This document shows, in pieces, positions 46,886 to 58,420 of a stretch of DNA of 64,000 nucleotides. The position numbers were made by a program, and so were the translations under genes. Each line of letters opens with the position of its first letter. Positions within the stretch are counted from its first letter, which is position 1. The notes beneath the pieces were generated by a model, which saw nothing but the letters and a program-made list of their open reading frames with translations, was not told where the DNA came from and ran no database searches. Origin of the DNA: Phoronis australis (Eukaryota > Phoronida > Phoronidae). The DNA is taken from contig NMRA01000047.1 in assembly GCA_002633005.1 (NCBI GenBank), positions 895,326-959,325 of the forward strand, given 5' to 3'.

Positions 46886-48764
46886 TAATCTGTAACAAAT
46901 CACTATTAAGACTGCTTTAAAGTCCAGGAGACATAATTTCTACTAATTAGTGTTACAGCCTGATATGACAATGACCAAGAGGCAAAATATTGTATGAAAT
47001 AAGTTTCTTGTTTTGTTGAATTCATTTGTCGTCTGTCACTATCCCCTCTCAGAGGTAAGAAAAGAACACGTCAAGTAAAATCGGCATAATGCCAGATTGC
47101 TCACTCAGTACAAAAAGCAAGAGACATCTATTGGCAGGAACAGAAAACGCACAGCAATCAGGCAATACCAGTTAACTTTAAACTGTCACGAAAGTCATCA
47201 ACACTCAGAACAAGCAGCCAGAACTTTCATAATTTGCACAACACATTTCATAATTAGCACAACACGTTTCATAATTACCATTCCGTGGCCAACACACAAG
47301 CTCACCTGAAAAGAAAAACAAATGTAAATACACGTGTCATAAACATGTCGCATTACAGCTCACAGTGCAAGAAACAAATCTTGAGTTTCTCTTGACAGTT
47401 TCTTAAATAAACCCATTCTTGGGAAAATATAAAATTATTTTCTTACAGGCTAGACACTGCCAGTTTCATAAAAATATTTAAGCATAAATGTAAGACTCTA
47501 AATAATTGTTAGCGAAGAGATGCCCAAATAACCTACGTAAGTATCAAAAGTCACAAAGTTGTCACAAATATGTCAACATAGATTTTAATACAATGTAGTT
47601 GCATTTGTATGTATACCATTTAGCATACCCAAAGTAGGTTTTTAAGATGGTAAGCACAGTCAGACCCAATATTTAAGTTATCGCAGCGGTCAAAACTAAG
47701 CGATGTCAAATTGGACTCAACATTTCTTTGTCATGATAATACTGGGATTTCACATAACCTCATGGGTGTGTATTCCGAAAAGAAAAATTTTCAGGCATTT
47801 TAGTAACACCAAATAAACACCCGGGCGATAATTCGGAAAAGGGGGCGTGTAAACAGAAAGTCGTAGTTTTGGCGACGAAAATGCCAACATGGACTGAACA
47901 CACATAGGTCTGGTTTCCAGACTATGAAATTTTTAACTTAAAACTGAGTTTTTAAATTTTACGTTCTAAAATACATAGTTCTCCAGCAGTTTGATCATTT
48001 TTATAAATAATAAATGCTACACAAAGCTGTATTTGTGGCTAAAGTTGACACTGATAAGGGTTTTCATAGGAAATTTTCCAAATGAACATCCCAATATCTG
48101 GACACTTAACACCAGAAGTTTTAACACCCGATATATAATATGCCCATGGGTGTTTATCAGCATGGGCTTATTTACAGAAAATCCTAGATCAGTTTCAACA
48201 TTCAGGTGGAATGAGACAAGACCTGAGACTGGATTGGTGTGGACAGAATTTGGAGGGCTCCTGTCACAGTAACAAAAATGTCGAGACTGGTTTTTAAGGT
48301 TTAATAAACCTGGGCACGTGGTCTAAGCTTTGATTTTGAAATCAAACTCGAAATTATTCTTGGCATATTCAATTCAATTCTCAACTTTTCTGTGAATTCA
48401 AAATGAGATTCTATGATTCTGCGATGGAATGCAATATGCGTGAATGACTGAATAATTTCTGTTTGCACTTGATGACCCCGGCATTAAAACATAAGTTTGT
48501 GTCTGAACTCGAAATCTCAAGTTCTTAATCAAGTTTGTAGCTCGAATCTTCGGGTCATCAAGTGCAACTGCTTGTCTAAAAACTCATCTGAGAGCATAGA
48601 ATAACGGACATTTATCCCGAGTCCACACATAAGTGTAATAGACAATAACTTACTCCAACTAAAAGTGCATAAATTTGCGTAATTTATAGAGCCTAAAGCT
48701 GCTCGCTAACAGTAAGAAACAAACTAAGTACTCAATGAGTTTCTCCTCATCTACAACACATATT
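46886..48764. other. Intergenic, no gene seen
   Basis: 47222-47279 holds three copies of a unit near 20 bp (TTTCATAATTAGCACAACAC). At 47763-47870 and 48115-48185 there are TGGGTGT...TTATT.CGGAAAA and CCCATGGGTGTTTATCAGCA blocks that look like the two ends of a small decayed element, but I could not define boundaries. Confidence 0.35.
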
Positions 48765-49424
48765 TCAAACAAGCTTCGTTTGCTTCTTAACACATTTTTG
48801 ATGAACTGCAGTTATTTTCGCAGCTTCAGAAGAAACGTGTTGGTGAGAAAATAACAATGTAAGTGAGAATCCCCTCGCAGTTTGTAAACTAGGGAGGGTG
48901 CTTACCCTGAGCCACAACTGGCACGACACAGACAAACAGTCCACACAGGGCAAGTACCTAGTTACTTGAAAATTGTACATATGCCATATCCTGTTGCCAC
49001 TGCGGAACAATGCAGCCAGGCAATAATTAAAACTTTTTGCAGGACAGTGATTTTTCATACCCAACCCAGAACGAAATGTTAGTTTGGGTTTTGCAAACAT
49101 TTTCTCCATGCTAAAGAACAGCAAGACAAGAGGCGTTAAGTAATAATAAAATAGCCGTTTAAAAGCCAAATGCATAAGAGCGGATAATTTGCAAGGATTT
49201 GCATTATTTCTAAAGTGTATCACAATCACTCTCCGCCATTGGAGATATTTTTTGCAAAAGCTGAGAAGAAAAAGTAGACAAAAATGTTCAAATACAAATG
49301 CTGCCACTATCTGCATTGTCTTGCAACCCAAAACAGTCGACCTGAATAACAAACAGGTCAGCCATGAGGTCACCATGGAGGTGTTTAGCATGACACAAAT
49401 GATGTTGTTATAGGTGGGCGACAT
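48765..49424 (-). CDS. Unidentified 219-codon open frame
   Basis: Opens at ATG (49422-49424, complement) with T at -3 and ends at 48765. The product is rich in Leu, Phe, Cys and Ser with one or two hydrophobic stretches (for example LLFLLSFCKKY and YYLTPLVLLFFSMEK). I recognise no domain. In sequence this AT-rich, 219 codons without a stop is longer than expected by chance, which is the only reason to list it. No promoter, splice site or neighbour supports it, and codon use does not differ obviously from noise. Confidence 0.15.
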   Translation of the reverse strand: MSPTYNNIICVMLNTSMVTSWLTCLLFRSTVLGCKTMQIVAAFVFEHFCLLFLLSFCKKYLQWRRVIVIHFRNNANPCKLSALMHLAFKRLFYYYLTPLVLLFFSMEKMFAKPKLTFRSGLGMKNHCPAKSFNYCLAALFRSGNRIWHMYNFQVTRYLPCVDCLSVSCQLWLRVSTLPSLQTARGFSLTLLFSHQHVSSEAAKITAVHQKCVKKQTKLV

Positions 49425-52400
49425 TCACAGTTCAAACATTTTGAACTTTGACCTCATGTCATGCAGTCGCAGGAGTGTGAGCTTTGGCAACACTTGGGAG
49501 ACTGGGTCACTGATTAAGAACTGGATGTCATAATAAAAAACAGTTGCTTCCTAGGATTTACAGCACTTTAACACCAGATGATCTTCTAAATATAGCTCCA
49601 GATGTGCATGGCATACACAAGAGATGGCCATAAACCAACCAGGAATCCAGAAATTAAATTGCTTAAAAGTACAAATCCCAATTCTAATAAAATTGAACAC
49701 TTCATTGCCTGGCTTGCTTAATTCCTTAAACCAATAAGCCCAGATGCCTGCCATTTAGGATTGTTAGCCATTTGCACTCAAATGTTCCTGCTAAGCTGGA
49801 CAGGTCACCCAGTGCACTTGAAGTAGTGTCTCCAACAAGTGATGGAAGGAACTTGCACTATTTACATCGTTTTAACTTCACTATTTGTGGTTTTAATTAT
49901 TCCAAATTTCTCTAAATGTTTTCCCCAGCACACAAAAACTAAACAAAAACAGTGAAAAACATTGAACATCATTCATCTTATCCACTAACTGTAATTGTTC
50001 ATTTATTTAGTGCACAAAATGGCTGACAGGTGAAATTTATTTTGTTAAATTTCTAGACAAAAATGACGAGAAAAAAAATTAAGTAAATTACTGTCATGGT
50101 CTGTATTTCGAAGGCATCATCAAACAATGTTTAGTGAGGTTTAGAATATTTCAAGCAAAGTAATCTGGCTTTGAGAATGGATATACGGCAATTCTGACAA
50201 TTTTTGTGGAAATTAGTGCCACATTTCCATACTCAACTAATTGTGCAGCCGTGGGACGCTCAGGCTGGCAAGGTAATCACCGGTACTAGTAATAATGAAA
50301 TAATTTACAGGCAAAAGTTTGGATGACACGAAAGCGCTACAAGAATCCATCTTACCTCATCATCATGCTAAGGCAGCTGGAAGCAATCTGTTCTCGACTT
50401 GGAACACTTAAATTACTCGGAATTATCAACACCTTCAAAAGTGTACAAAATGTCCTCTCCTTTTTTGGTAAACGACAGTCATCAAATATCATTTTCGTTG
50501 ACATTTAAGATAAAAGAGCTGAAGAAAGCGACATTTGATGAAAGTGAGAGAATCTGAGAGTGTGCTACCATGTTATAACTACACTGAATATGAAAACTTT
50601 TTCAACCGTAATACTTCGAGGTCCATTGAGAAAGATCTATCAAGAGACGTGAAGCTCTGGCTCTAAAACAGACTATCACTGAGCCACCTTGAGGGTAATT
50701 TAAATCAACAGGCCCTGAGCTATTGAGGAGACGTCATCAGACAAGAAAGGCACTTTAAATGAACAGTTGCAAATGAGAAATGATGATAAGGATTATACCT
50801 AGTGCAGTCAAAAGCATACGAATAGTGCGGCCGCAACCACGGAAAATCGAATATTTTTCAAAAGTTCACGAAGAAAATTTCATGACAATACAACATATTT
50901 GGTGAACATATTTCACCAAGTTTGAACACTAAAAACGCTGACCAAGTCATTAACCTTTCACCCAGTAATGTCAATGGCCGCTTATGAAACTGTCCATAAT
51001 CAAGGATATCCTTGTCACAGCAATTACAGCAACTTCCACTTGACACAAACATCCAACCAGACCTACTGAGACATCATTAACTCTTCAGAGGTAACAATGG
51101 TAAATTCCCCTCATATTCTCTCTCCTGTTGTGGCAGACCTCTGAAACTTGTTCATCATATATTAAATTATCTTTCCAACGTTTATCAGTTCTTCATTGTT
51201 TGTTGATGTGAATGAACACAGAGAAATCACTTACTAGAAACACAAGGTAGAAGGTTTTAGACATTAAAATCCTCATCATGACTGACAGGAAACCTTGATC
51301 ACAAAATGGGACTCCCACACCACGAGGAGTACAAACCTGGGCCATTTTCAAGTTCACAAGCTTCCAAAATTAGGGAAAACAATCCAATATATCAGCTAAA
51401 AAGGACAAGGAATCTCCTTCATCAAAAATTACTTAAGACTTAAGTCAAAAATTTGATCTCAGCTCCACAGAACTATTTCTGAAAAGTAATTATAACTCAT
51501 TTTGCAAAGAGGCAGAGCCACAGATGACGTGCTGGACAGACACATAAATGTTTAGAATCTACCTTTTCACATCATTTACATATTCATGTAAAAACTCATT
51601 TTAGTAAGATAACACAGTATCTGAGAATATACCCACAACTGCTTCTTGCTAAAAGAATTTTAACAAATGATTTCCAGGCAGTGATATGATGATAATGGCA
51701 TTACTGAAGTTTTATTTGGCTAATATCAAGCGAGACTGAAAGACAAAATTTCTGTCTTTAAGTCTTAAGTCACATTTTACAAAACAGAGCCCAGACGATA
51801 TGAAAATTGTGCGGTAAGAAACGTGGGAGCCAAGGAGTGGTAACTTCCACACTAAAGAAAAAAAGAAATTTGCCACTAAAATCTGCTCGAGGCATCCAGA
51901 TGTCCACAACATGTGAATTGAACCAGTGCTCCCAATATTGTGTCATGGGTGGAGTCAATGACCAGGCAAATGGTACATAATAGACCTCAACTCCACATCT
52001 CTGTGTTTAGTTATCTACACCAGAACAACACACTGATCACCAAGTAGGTATGCTGAAACTGACCGGAATAGTGCTCTGGACCTGTGCCAACCTATTATTA
52101 GCTAAAATGGTGAACTGAAGGCAGTAAAACAAAAATAAGACCAGATTACACCACGCTTTGGGAATTATGTTTGCCGTCTATGCGCATCTGGGGGGTTACC
52201 ACCATACAAGAGGTACAAGGACCATGTGGCTCAGAGTGATTTTTTCACGACCAGTTTCTTTATGAAAGGGTGCCTTGTCTGATAAAATTTCAAAAGCGTG
52301 TCCTCCCAAGAAAATTACTAGTAAGAGAGTTCAATAAGGAACTCCAACTACACAAACTTACAAGCGCTTAATATTATCAATAGTTTAAAACTTTTATTAC

Positions 52401-52737
52401 AAATATGTACATAATTTGACAACATCGCACCTCTTCTTCAACTGATTCAAGCTTAATTGCCTAAAATAGGCCATGGGATATTAAATTAGGAGGCATAAAT
52501 ATTTTAACTTTTGATGCCGTGAATTTTCGATTATCAAATGTTTGAAGACATATCTTACAACAAAGGAAAAATAAAGTCATTCCCCTGACATGGTCACAGG
52601 AACAAAGATTCGAGCTACACCTCATGGCCCAAACAATTCAGATGTCCCAGAATCCCTATGAAAGTATTGGGGTATACACTAAATGTCTCGGAAAAAGTGA
52701 ATCATGGAAGCTCCCCTTTTTATTAGTTCGCTCTTTA
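49425..52737. other. Intergenic, no gene seen
   Basis: An inverted family A core lies at 49985-50060 (CAAAATGGCTGACAGGTGAA ... ATTTATTTTGTTAAATTTCT). No exon is convincing. Confidence 0.4.
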
Positions 52738-53163
52738 GGGCCCTTTCATACTAACGTCGATGCCTCGATGTTTTGGGGAGTTACGGTCAGTGTGAATGGT
52801 TAACTTCGGTCCTGGATCAAAGTTAACAGCGCTAGCTAACTTCTCAATAAACAGGTGGATTTAGTAGCCAAGCGTCAACGGTGCGGTACAGTATAACGGT
52901 CAACTTTGGTCCTCTCGAAGTTATCGCCAGGGGTCACTGTTAGCATCAGCAATTTAAGGGCAGTGTGGTCACTAACAGTTGCTTGTGTTTTGCTCGAATA
53001 ATTACCGATGGGATTTGGAATAAGTTTTAGGTCAATAACCCCATGGGAATGTTTCGAAAATGTCACTAAAAAAATCTTAGCATGCACGTGATGCATCAGC
53101 GCTACCTAATGTGATTACTTCGATGAAAACAGCATAACCTATTGTTTACTTCGATGTCCGTTA
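52738..53163 (-). mobile_element. MITE, TWA-target family, truncated copy (inverted)
   Basis: Begins GGGCCCTTTCATACTAAC after TTA (52735-52737) and continues as the reverse complement of the element at 28573-29056, with shared GTTAACTTCGGTCCTG, CAGGTGGATTTA and GTTATCGCCAGGGG blocks. Similarity fades near 53163, so the other terminal repeat is missing. Confidence 0.7.
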
Positions 53164-53892
53164 GGTTGAAAATTGCCAAATGTTTTTAAGAACAAGTTAT
53201 TTTAAAATATTCTGACGCAAATCACTGAACCGTGTCAAGTAAGTATGATGAGGTGGTGCTGGGGAATAACACTGCATGATGCGGGTTATGTGAGCACGAG
53301 AAGATACATCATTAGTGCAAAGGCAGAATTTTTTGTTTTCACATTTACAAGTTGTCAACTGCAATACAGTTGCACTTCTTTAGCATAGACGATGTTCAAA
53401 TAGCATTGTCATTTAGTTCCGGCTACACATTGCCATACGGTAGTTAAGGGGAAGCACATACATCTTTTAATGGATGCATAACACAATGTCCCAGCTGTAC
53501 CCCTAAACATAGTCAAGTACCCCCTGGGCACACATCCAAGTACGGTCACTCTACTAAGCCCCAGAAGGTACATACACAGCAAGTTATTTAGCTTTTTTAA
53601 AGCCAAATGGGAATTAATCTGCCAACCTAAGTGAAACACCTCGTAGGCAGTTGTTAATTAATACCTAAAGAGTGTTTCAGCCAGAGTTGACTGCCAGATA
53701 AAACCTTGAGATGCACTCTCTTGAAGAATTAAGGAAACGTGTAATTACCAAACTAATAAAAACGCTTCCTGAATGGGAAATCCAAACTGAAGATGCATAG
53801 AAACTGGGCGACCTCTCTGTCCAGAGATTTGACCTTAATTGACCACACGAGGCCAAGCTATAATAAAATTCCAGGTCAATTCATTACCATAA
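53164..53892. other. Intergenic, no gene seen
   Basis: Lies between two oppositely oriented MITE fragments. 53235-53400 shares blocks with 20060-20205 in inverted order (for example GGGGAATAACACTGCATGAT is the complement of sequence near 20168-20190), so a dispersed repeat fragment is present. Confidence 0.35.
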
Positions 53893-54078
53893 GGCCATTT
53901 CATACCGACTTAACTCCGGTGTGAGCGGAGCATCCATGTAAACTGCGGAGTTAACTGAACCGGCTTCAGTAGCTTACGGACATTGAAGTATACAGTAGGT
54001 GGCGCTGTCATCATCGAAGTAATTGCAAGGTAGCACTGATGCATCGCGTACACGCTTAGAGTTTTTTAATGTCACCAT
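53893..54078 (+). mobile_element. MITE, TWA-target family, 5' fragment
   Basis: GGCCATTTCATACCGAC follows TAA (53890-53892). It then tracks the first 190 bp of the 28573 copy, including CATCGAAGTAATTGCAAGGT and TGATGCATCGCGTACACGCT, and stops near a TTTTTTAATGTCAC block. Confidence 0.65.
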
Positions 54079-55490
54079 GGAAGACACAAAATTAGATAAT
54101 TTAAGCCCAAACTTCCTCATTTGTTCGTAGTTCATATTTTGCAGTTTACATTTGAAAAACATCCTATCAACGAAAACTTCTGCAAACTACAACTGAGGTG
54201 CTGTGAATGCCAGAGGTGAATGATGTGTCGATGCGTGGGAATGGTGCAGTACAAATTTTATAAGAAAAAGCTACTGCCTCTTGTCATGTTCGTATTCAGT
54301 TTAGTATTGAATGAAAAGATTGAAAATACTTTCAATTTGCATTGGGTTTTACTGTTGGCACGTGGAAACTGCTCTTCCTTTCTTTCTTAGCACGCCAGCC
54401 CTCGTAAAATGGTAAACAAGACCGAAATTTGGCTCTTACAACTTCAAAGAATTACAGCGGAAATTTACTATAATTTGAAAATAACCAGTAAAGCGTAGCA
54501 CTTGGGAGGGTGTTTACAAGATCAGTGGGCGTATAATCGAAAATTTTCAAAAGTAAAGGGAGTGTTTAGCCAAGTAATGGGCGCTTAATCAAATATTTCA
54601 AAACCAGGAGGTGGGCATTTTTGTGAGCATAGGTGTTAATCCAAATATTTGTGTTACCTTTGGTTAAATCAGTAGAAAAAGTCTAGATGAAGGATGAGAA
54701 GCACTAGTTCTTATGAAAAAATATCAAAACCAATTTAAAATAAAATGGATGCAACTAAATTCTTCAGATAAAACAGAACTTATAAAATTGAACTCAAACT
54801 GATCAATAAAGAGAGTTTTATAGATAATCCTCAGTATCACGTAAAACTGCATTTTCTGGAAGAATCATGTTTGTAGCTAAAAACCAATAGCATTCGCCAT
54901 GCAATCGTCAACCTTAATGCAAACAAAATTCTCAGACCCAAAAACCAAAGTCCAACTTATCTAGTCTTATTAGTTCATTTCCTCAAAGAACTAATAAATT
55001 GATTATCAAAGGTTCCATTGTTAGACCCTTGTTTCCAAAATAGGTACTGATATGCATAATTGGCCCAAGAGTAAATTGGCACTGCAGGTCTTCAGGGAAA
55101 TGGGAATATTTAATAACAATTTTTTTCAGTTGAAGGCGTAAACACAACTATTATCAGCCACGCACTTTTTCAAGGATAATTACCTTGACTTATTAAAAGA
55201 TGTCTAATCAACGGAAATTACCAACGTTTGGTCACGCTACAGGGATTTGAAAGGACATGACGATTGTGAACAGGCAATATCTATACAAAGAGACGGTAAA
55301 ATATGGTGGACAAGTGAAATTTTATTTTCGCATTTTTTTAATAAAAGATAAGTAGGCATCTAAAGCATAACAGTTTTGATATATCCAGTTGACGTAACAA
55401 AATACAGAAAAAATAAGTCAAATACTGAATTCCGTGTGAGACGGATTCAACGTTGCGAACTCAAGTAAAAAAATTCCAGTACTTGACTTA
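54079..55490. other. Intergenic with a family C fragment
   Basis: 54495-54665 carries degenerate GTGGGCGTATAATCGAAAAT, AATGGGCGCTTAATC and GAGCATAGGTGTTAATCC blocks of family C. An inverted family A core is at about 55300-55340. No gene seen. Confidence 0.4.
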
Positions 55491-56962
55491 CCGTATTCGC
55501 CCTCATAAGTACCCAAGCCCCTATAAGCGCACCCCACGTGTTTTCAGACTTTGCTAAAATAAGCGCCCAGTCCATGAACGCTGTGTACATGAGAAAAATG
55601 CCTTACCTACAGTTCTAAAATTCTACTGTAACGTCTTCAGTTTATCAACAAGATCCGACAGTCCTGAAAAAATTGTGCGAGGAATTTGAAGACCACGAGC
55701 CTCACCGCTATGACAGTATTTAGCCGTGACTATACACTTCAAACTTCCGCCATGCTCCAAAAAGAACGCAAGTTTTGCTGATCATGCGAGGAATGCGTCC
55801 TATTATGGTCTGGCCTTTCAGAACAGACACAGCGTACTTACCAAAGGTATTGTATTGTATCTTTCCCGTACAAATCTTCTCCCCCAACTGGAATCCAAAT
55901 ATCTTTGTACGTGTGAAAACCGCGAATCGAAGACTAATAAAAACTTGACCTTTATTCAGTTAAAAGCACGTGGCTAGGAAGCGTACACTACATTCAAGAA
56001 TCTGTCATTGAAGATTAGTCTTCAGGAACTATCTACTGGTATTCATGAAGTGGGTAGCATACCATTGACAAAAAATAAATACTGGCACTTATTTCCGAAA
56101 CTTTCTAATACCGTAAAAAACGTTAGCGTCACTAAGGGGAAATTATTAAATTAGTCGTAATTGGTGTTTTTAAAGTCAAAATGACCCGCTGATAGTGAAC
56201 ACTTTGGCAGCTTTACACCCCCGAATCTCCCGAAAAATAACTGTTAGACTGTCACGCATCCAGTCACCCGGCGACTCAATGACATCGGCCTTACCGAGAC
56301 ACTTTTTAGCAGATGAGATCAACAAGCGCTAAACTAAACACGTTCTGCTTTACTGCTTGAGTTAATTTCCTTAGTTACAATGCACATCTAGATCGTTGCA
56401 TCGCGTTTACTCTGACAAATGAAATCTGACGACACGCACGCGCTCACTCTCTCACACAATATGCAGACAAACTTCAGAACAAACATCACGTTACAAAAAA
56501 AATTTGTGTTTGCCCAGAGATTTTTCTCGTATTGCGGAGTACGATCTAGCGCAGATTTGGACTTAATATGCAATTAATCTGGACTCCACAGGAACTTAAA
56601 AATCTTAGGGACGCTATTTTGAAAACTTAAGGAGGACTTCAGGTAATTTGTAGAGTCGAAACTATATTTTTACTCAAGAATTCCAAGTTAACCTATTGGC
56701 AATTGCGAGGCAGTGACGCATCAGTCGGCGAGTTTTTGCACTGGGATTTTCAGAAAAATGCTCGTAATTCAATAACAAAGGTTGATAGCAATGTGCGGCC
56801 ATTTTGTTACAGATGCATCAGAGTGTAAATTTAATGAATTCTAGCTTAGGATTTCACCTGTTTCGGAGACCGGGTTTCAACTCCTTTTGGGCTATAATAA
56901 GCGCCCCCCCTTCCTGAAGCCAATTTTTTAACCAGCCTAGGCGCTTATTAGGGCGAGTACAG
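55491..56962. mobile_element. TIR element of about 1.47 kb, family unknown
   Basis: Left end CCGTATTCGCCCTCATAAG; reverse complement of the right end CTGTACTCGCCCTAATAAG. Both ends continue into AAGCGCCCC-type sequence (55527-55575 and 56892-56950 complement). The ends match at about 16 of 19 positions. Flanking trinucleotides TTA and TTT do not give a clean duplication. The interior has only short frames (for example 55726-55977), none recognisable. Such ends resemble widespread invertebrate MITE-like elements. Confidence 0.6.
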
Positions 56963-57318
56963 TTTGCAGTATCAAATTAATATCTTATGTGTTCAAGTTC
57001 TGTAACATAACTACCATCAGATAACATTTCAAAAATTTTTGGAGACTCACAACGATACTAGAAGACCTTGAAAAGTAAAAAAAAACCGTAAATTTGACGA
57101 TAGTTTTTGTCTGAAATTGGTGAGAGTTCACCATAGCCTCCTTTTCAACTTGAATGAGTGAAGCATAAGCTTCAATTACTGGTAAGGGAGATGATAGCAA
57201 AGCATAGTTTTTTGATATTTCACTTAAGAGTTGAGGTCGTTTATTAAGGTCATAGACAATCATAACACACTTTAGTATATAACATTTGAAAAGACTGTAC
57301 TTCGGGAGCAAGTTTTCT
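56963..57318 (-). other. Downstream flank of the Penelope-like element
   Basis: On the minus strand an open frame continues from the element's 3' region through to 56985 (198 codons from 57581). A phrase such as NLLPKYSLFK may be the start of a second, head-to-tail element copy, but this is weak. It is otherwise unexplained AT-rich sequence. Confidence 0.25.
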
Positions 57319-57467
57319 GTTACACAGAATTTGTTGAATGCACGACACTTTTCATTGTTCACGGTCTTTATTCCGTTGCGTTCATACTTTCTGAACAAAA
57401 CTCTACTCTCTACTGAACATAGATACAGTAACTGACCTAGCGACATAATTAAAAAGACACACGATAT
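57319..57467 (-). repeat. Penelope-like element 3' repeat, arm 1 of inverted pair
   Basis: About 149 bp whose reverse complement matches 58251-58399 almost perfectly (one visible indel in a T run and very few substitutions). It lies just downstream of the GIY-YIG open frame. Confidence 0.85.
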
Positions 57468-57613
57468 TTCGAAACATACTTGTTTCATTCTCAAGTGAAG
57501 ATAAAATGACGCAGTAATGCCACCACAGAGTATAAGCTGACGACACACACAGTGAGACACGGCGGGTGTGAAATACTGCAAAGAATGACTAAAGAATTAG
57601 GGTAACAGGAAAG

Positions 57614-58257
57614 TCACGCAAACAAGTGTAACGTGCGGCGCGACCCTGTTTGCTGCTCATTCAAAATAGGCTTCTCAAAAGCAATTAAAAGGGACTCTAA
57701 TACTTTCAAACGCAGCACATCTTGCTCCACGTAGCGAATTGACGTGTTTTCCACAATTTCTTGACGGGTGATTTTACGTGCGTGGTATTGCAGAAAATGA
57801 TCTTGAATGGCGCCATTTTGAAGATGCATGGATAACCGACGGGAAAGACTGCAAACCGTTTGACCAATGTAACATTGTTTGACGTTTGAACGAAGACATT
57901 CATTCATAGGGCATACAAATTCATAAACAACACTACACTGTGCAATGGGGCGGACTTTCGCTTTAGAAATGTTATTTTTCATGACCAAGTTGGAGGACTT
58001 CCTATTCCGATAATAAATAATAACTTCAAGGTAATCATCAGGCTTACAAACTTTAACGTTGTCCCTTATGATTTTCTTAATGGCGTGTTCGTCCTGGAGG
58101 TAATTATTAGACATGACATTTTTGTAAAATATCTTTTTGGTGACACCAGTCCGACATGCAGGGACTTCATAGCTAATTCTGGACATAAATCGCTTAATAT
58201 GGAAATCCACGAAAGCATTGGTATACCCATTATTCACCAGTGTTTGTCTTATATCGT
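57614..58257 (-). pseudogene. Penelope-like retroelement, C-terminal RT linker plus GIY-YIG endonuclease, 5'-truncated
   Basis: The minus-strand frame runs from the inverted-repeat junction (about 58257) to a stop at 57614, about 210 residues. The first visible part, NNGYTNAFVDFHIKRF, resembles the segment after the RT thumb in Penelope-like elements. The GIY-YIG nuclease follows: VVYEF at 103-107 of the 207-residue frame counted from GTG 58237, YIGQT at 123-127, RRLSMH at 133-138 (catalytic-type Arg), and Glu181 in VLESLLI. It ends with the usual EKPILNEQQTGSRRTL-type tail. In Penelope-like elements this nuclease nicks the target for reverse transcription. The RT catalytic domain is absent; this is a 5'-truncated copy with an intact-looking nuclease. 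Confidence 0.85.
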
Positions 58258-58399
58258 ATGTCTTTTAATTATGTCGCTAGGTCAGTTACTGTATCTATGT
58301 TCAGTAGAGAGTAGAGTTTTGTTCAGAAAGTATGAACGCAACGGAATAAAGACCGTGAACAATGAAAAGTGTCGTGCATTCAACAAATTCTGTGTAACA
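58251..58399 (+). repeat. Penelope-like element 3' repeat, arm 2 of inverted pair
   Basis: Inverted partner of 57319-57467. It abuts the 5'-truncation point of the GIY-YIG frame, so the element is capped by an inverted copy of its own tail. Confidence 0.85.
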
Positions 58400-58420
58400 T
58401 TTGAAAAGAAAACAAAGTAG

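Noticed and set aside
56985-57581. 198-codon minus-strand frame as a gene
   Set aside because: It reads through the non-coding 3' repeat of the Penelope-like element into flanking sequence; the same words appear in the inverted arm at 58251-58399.
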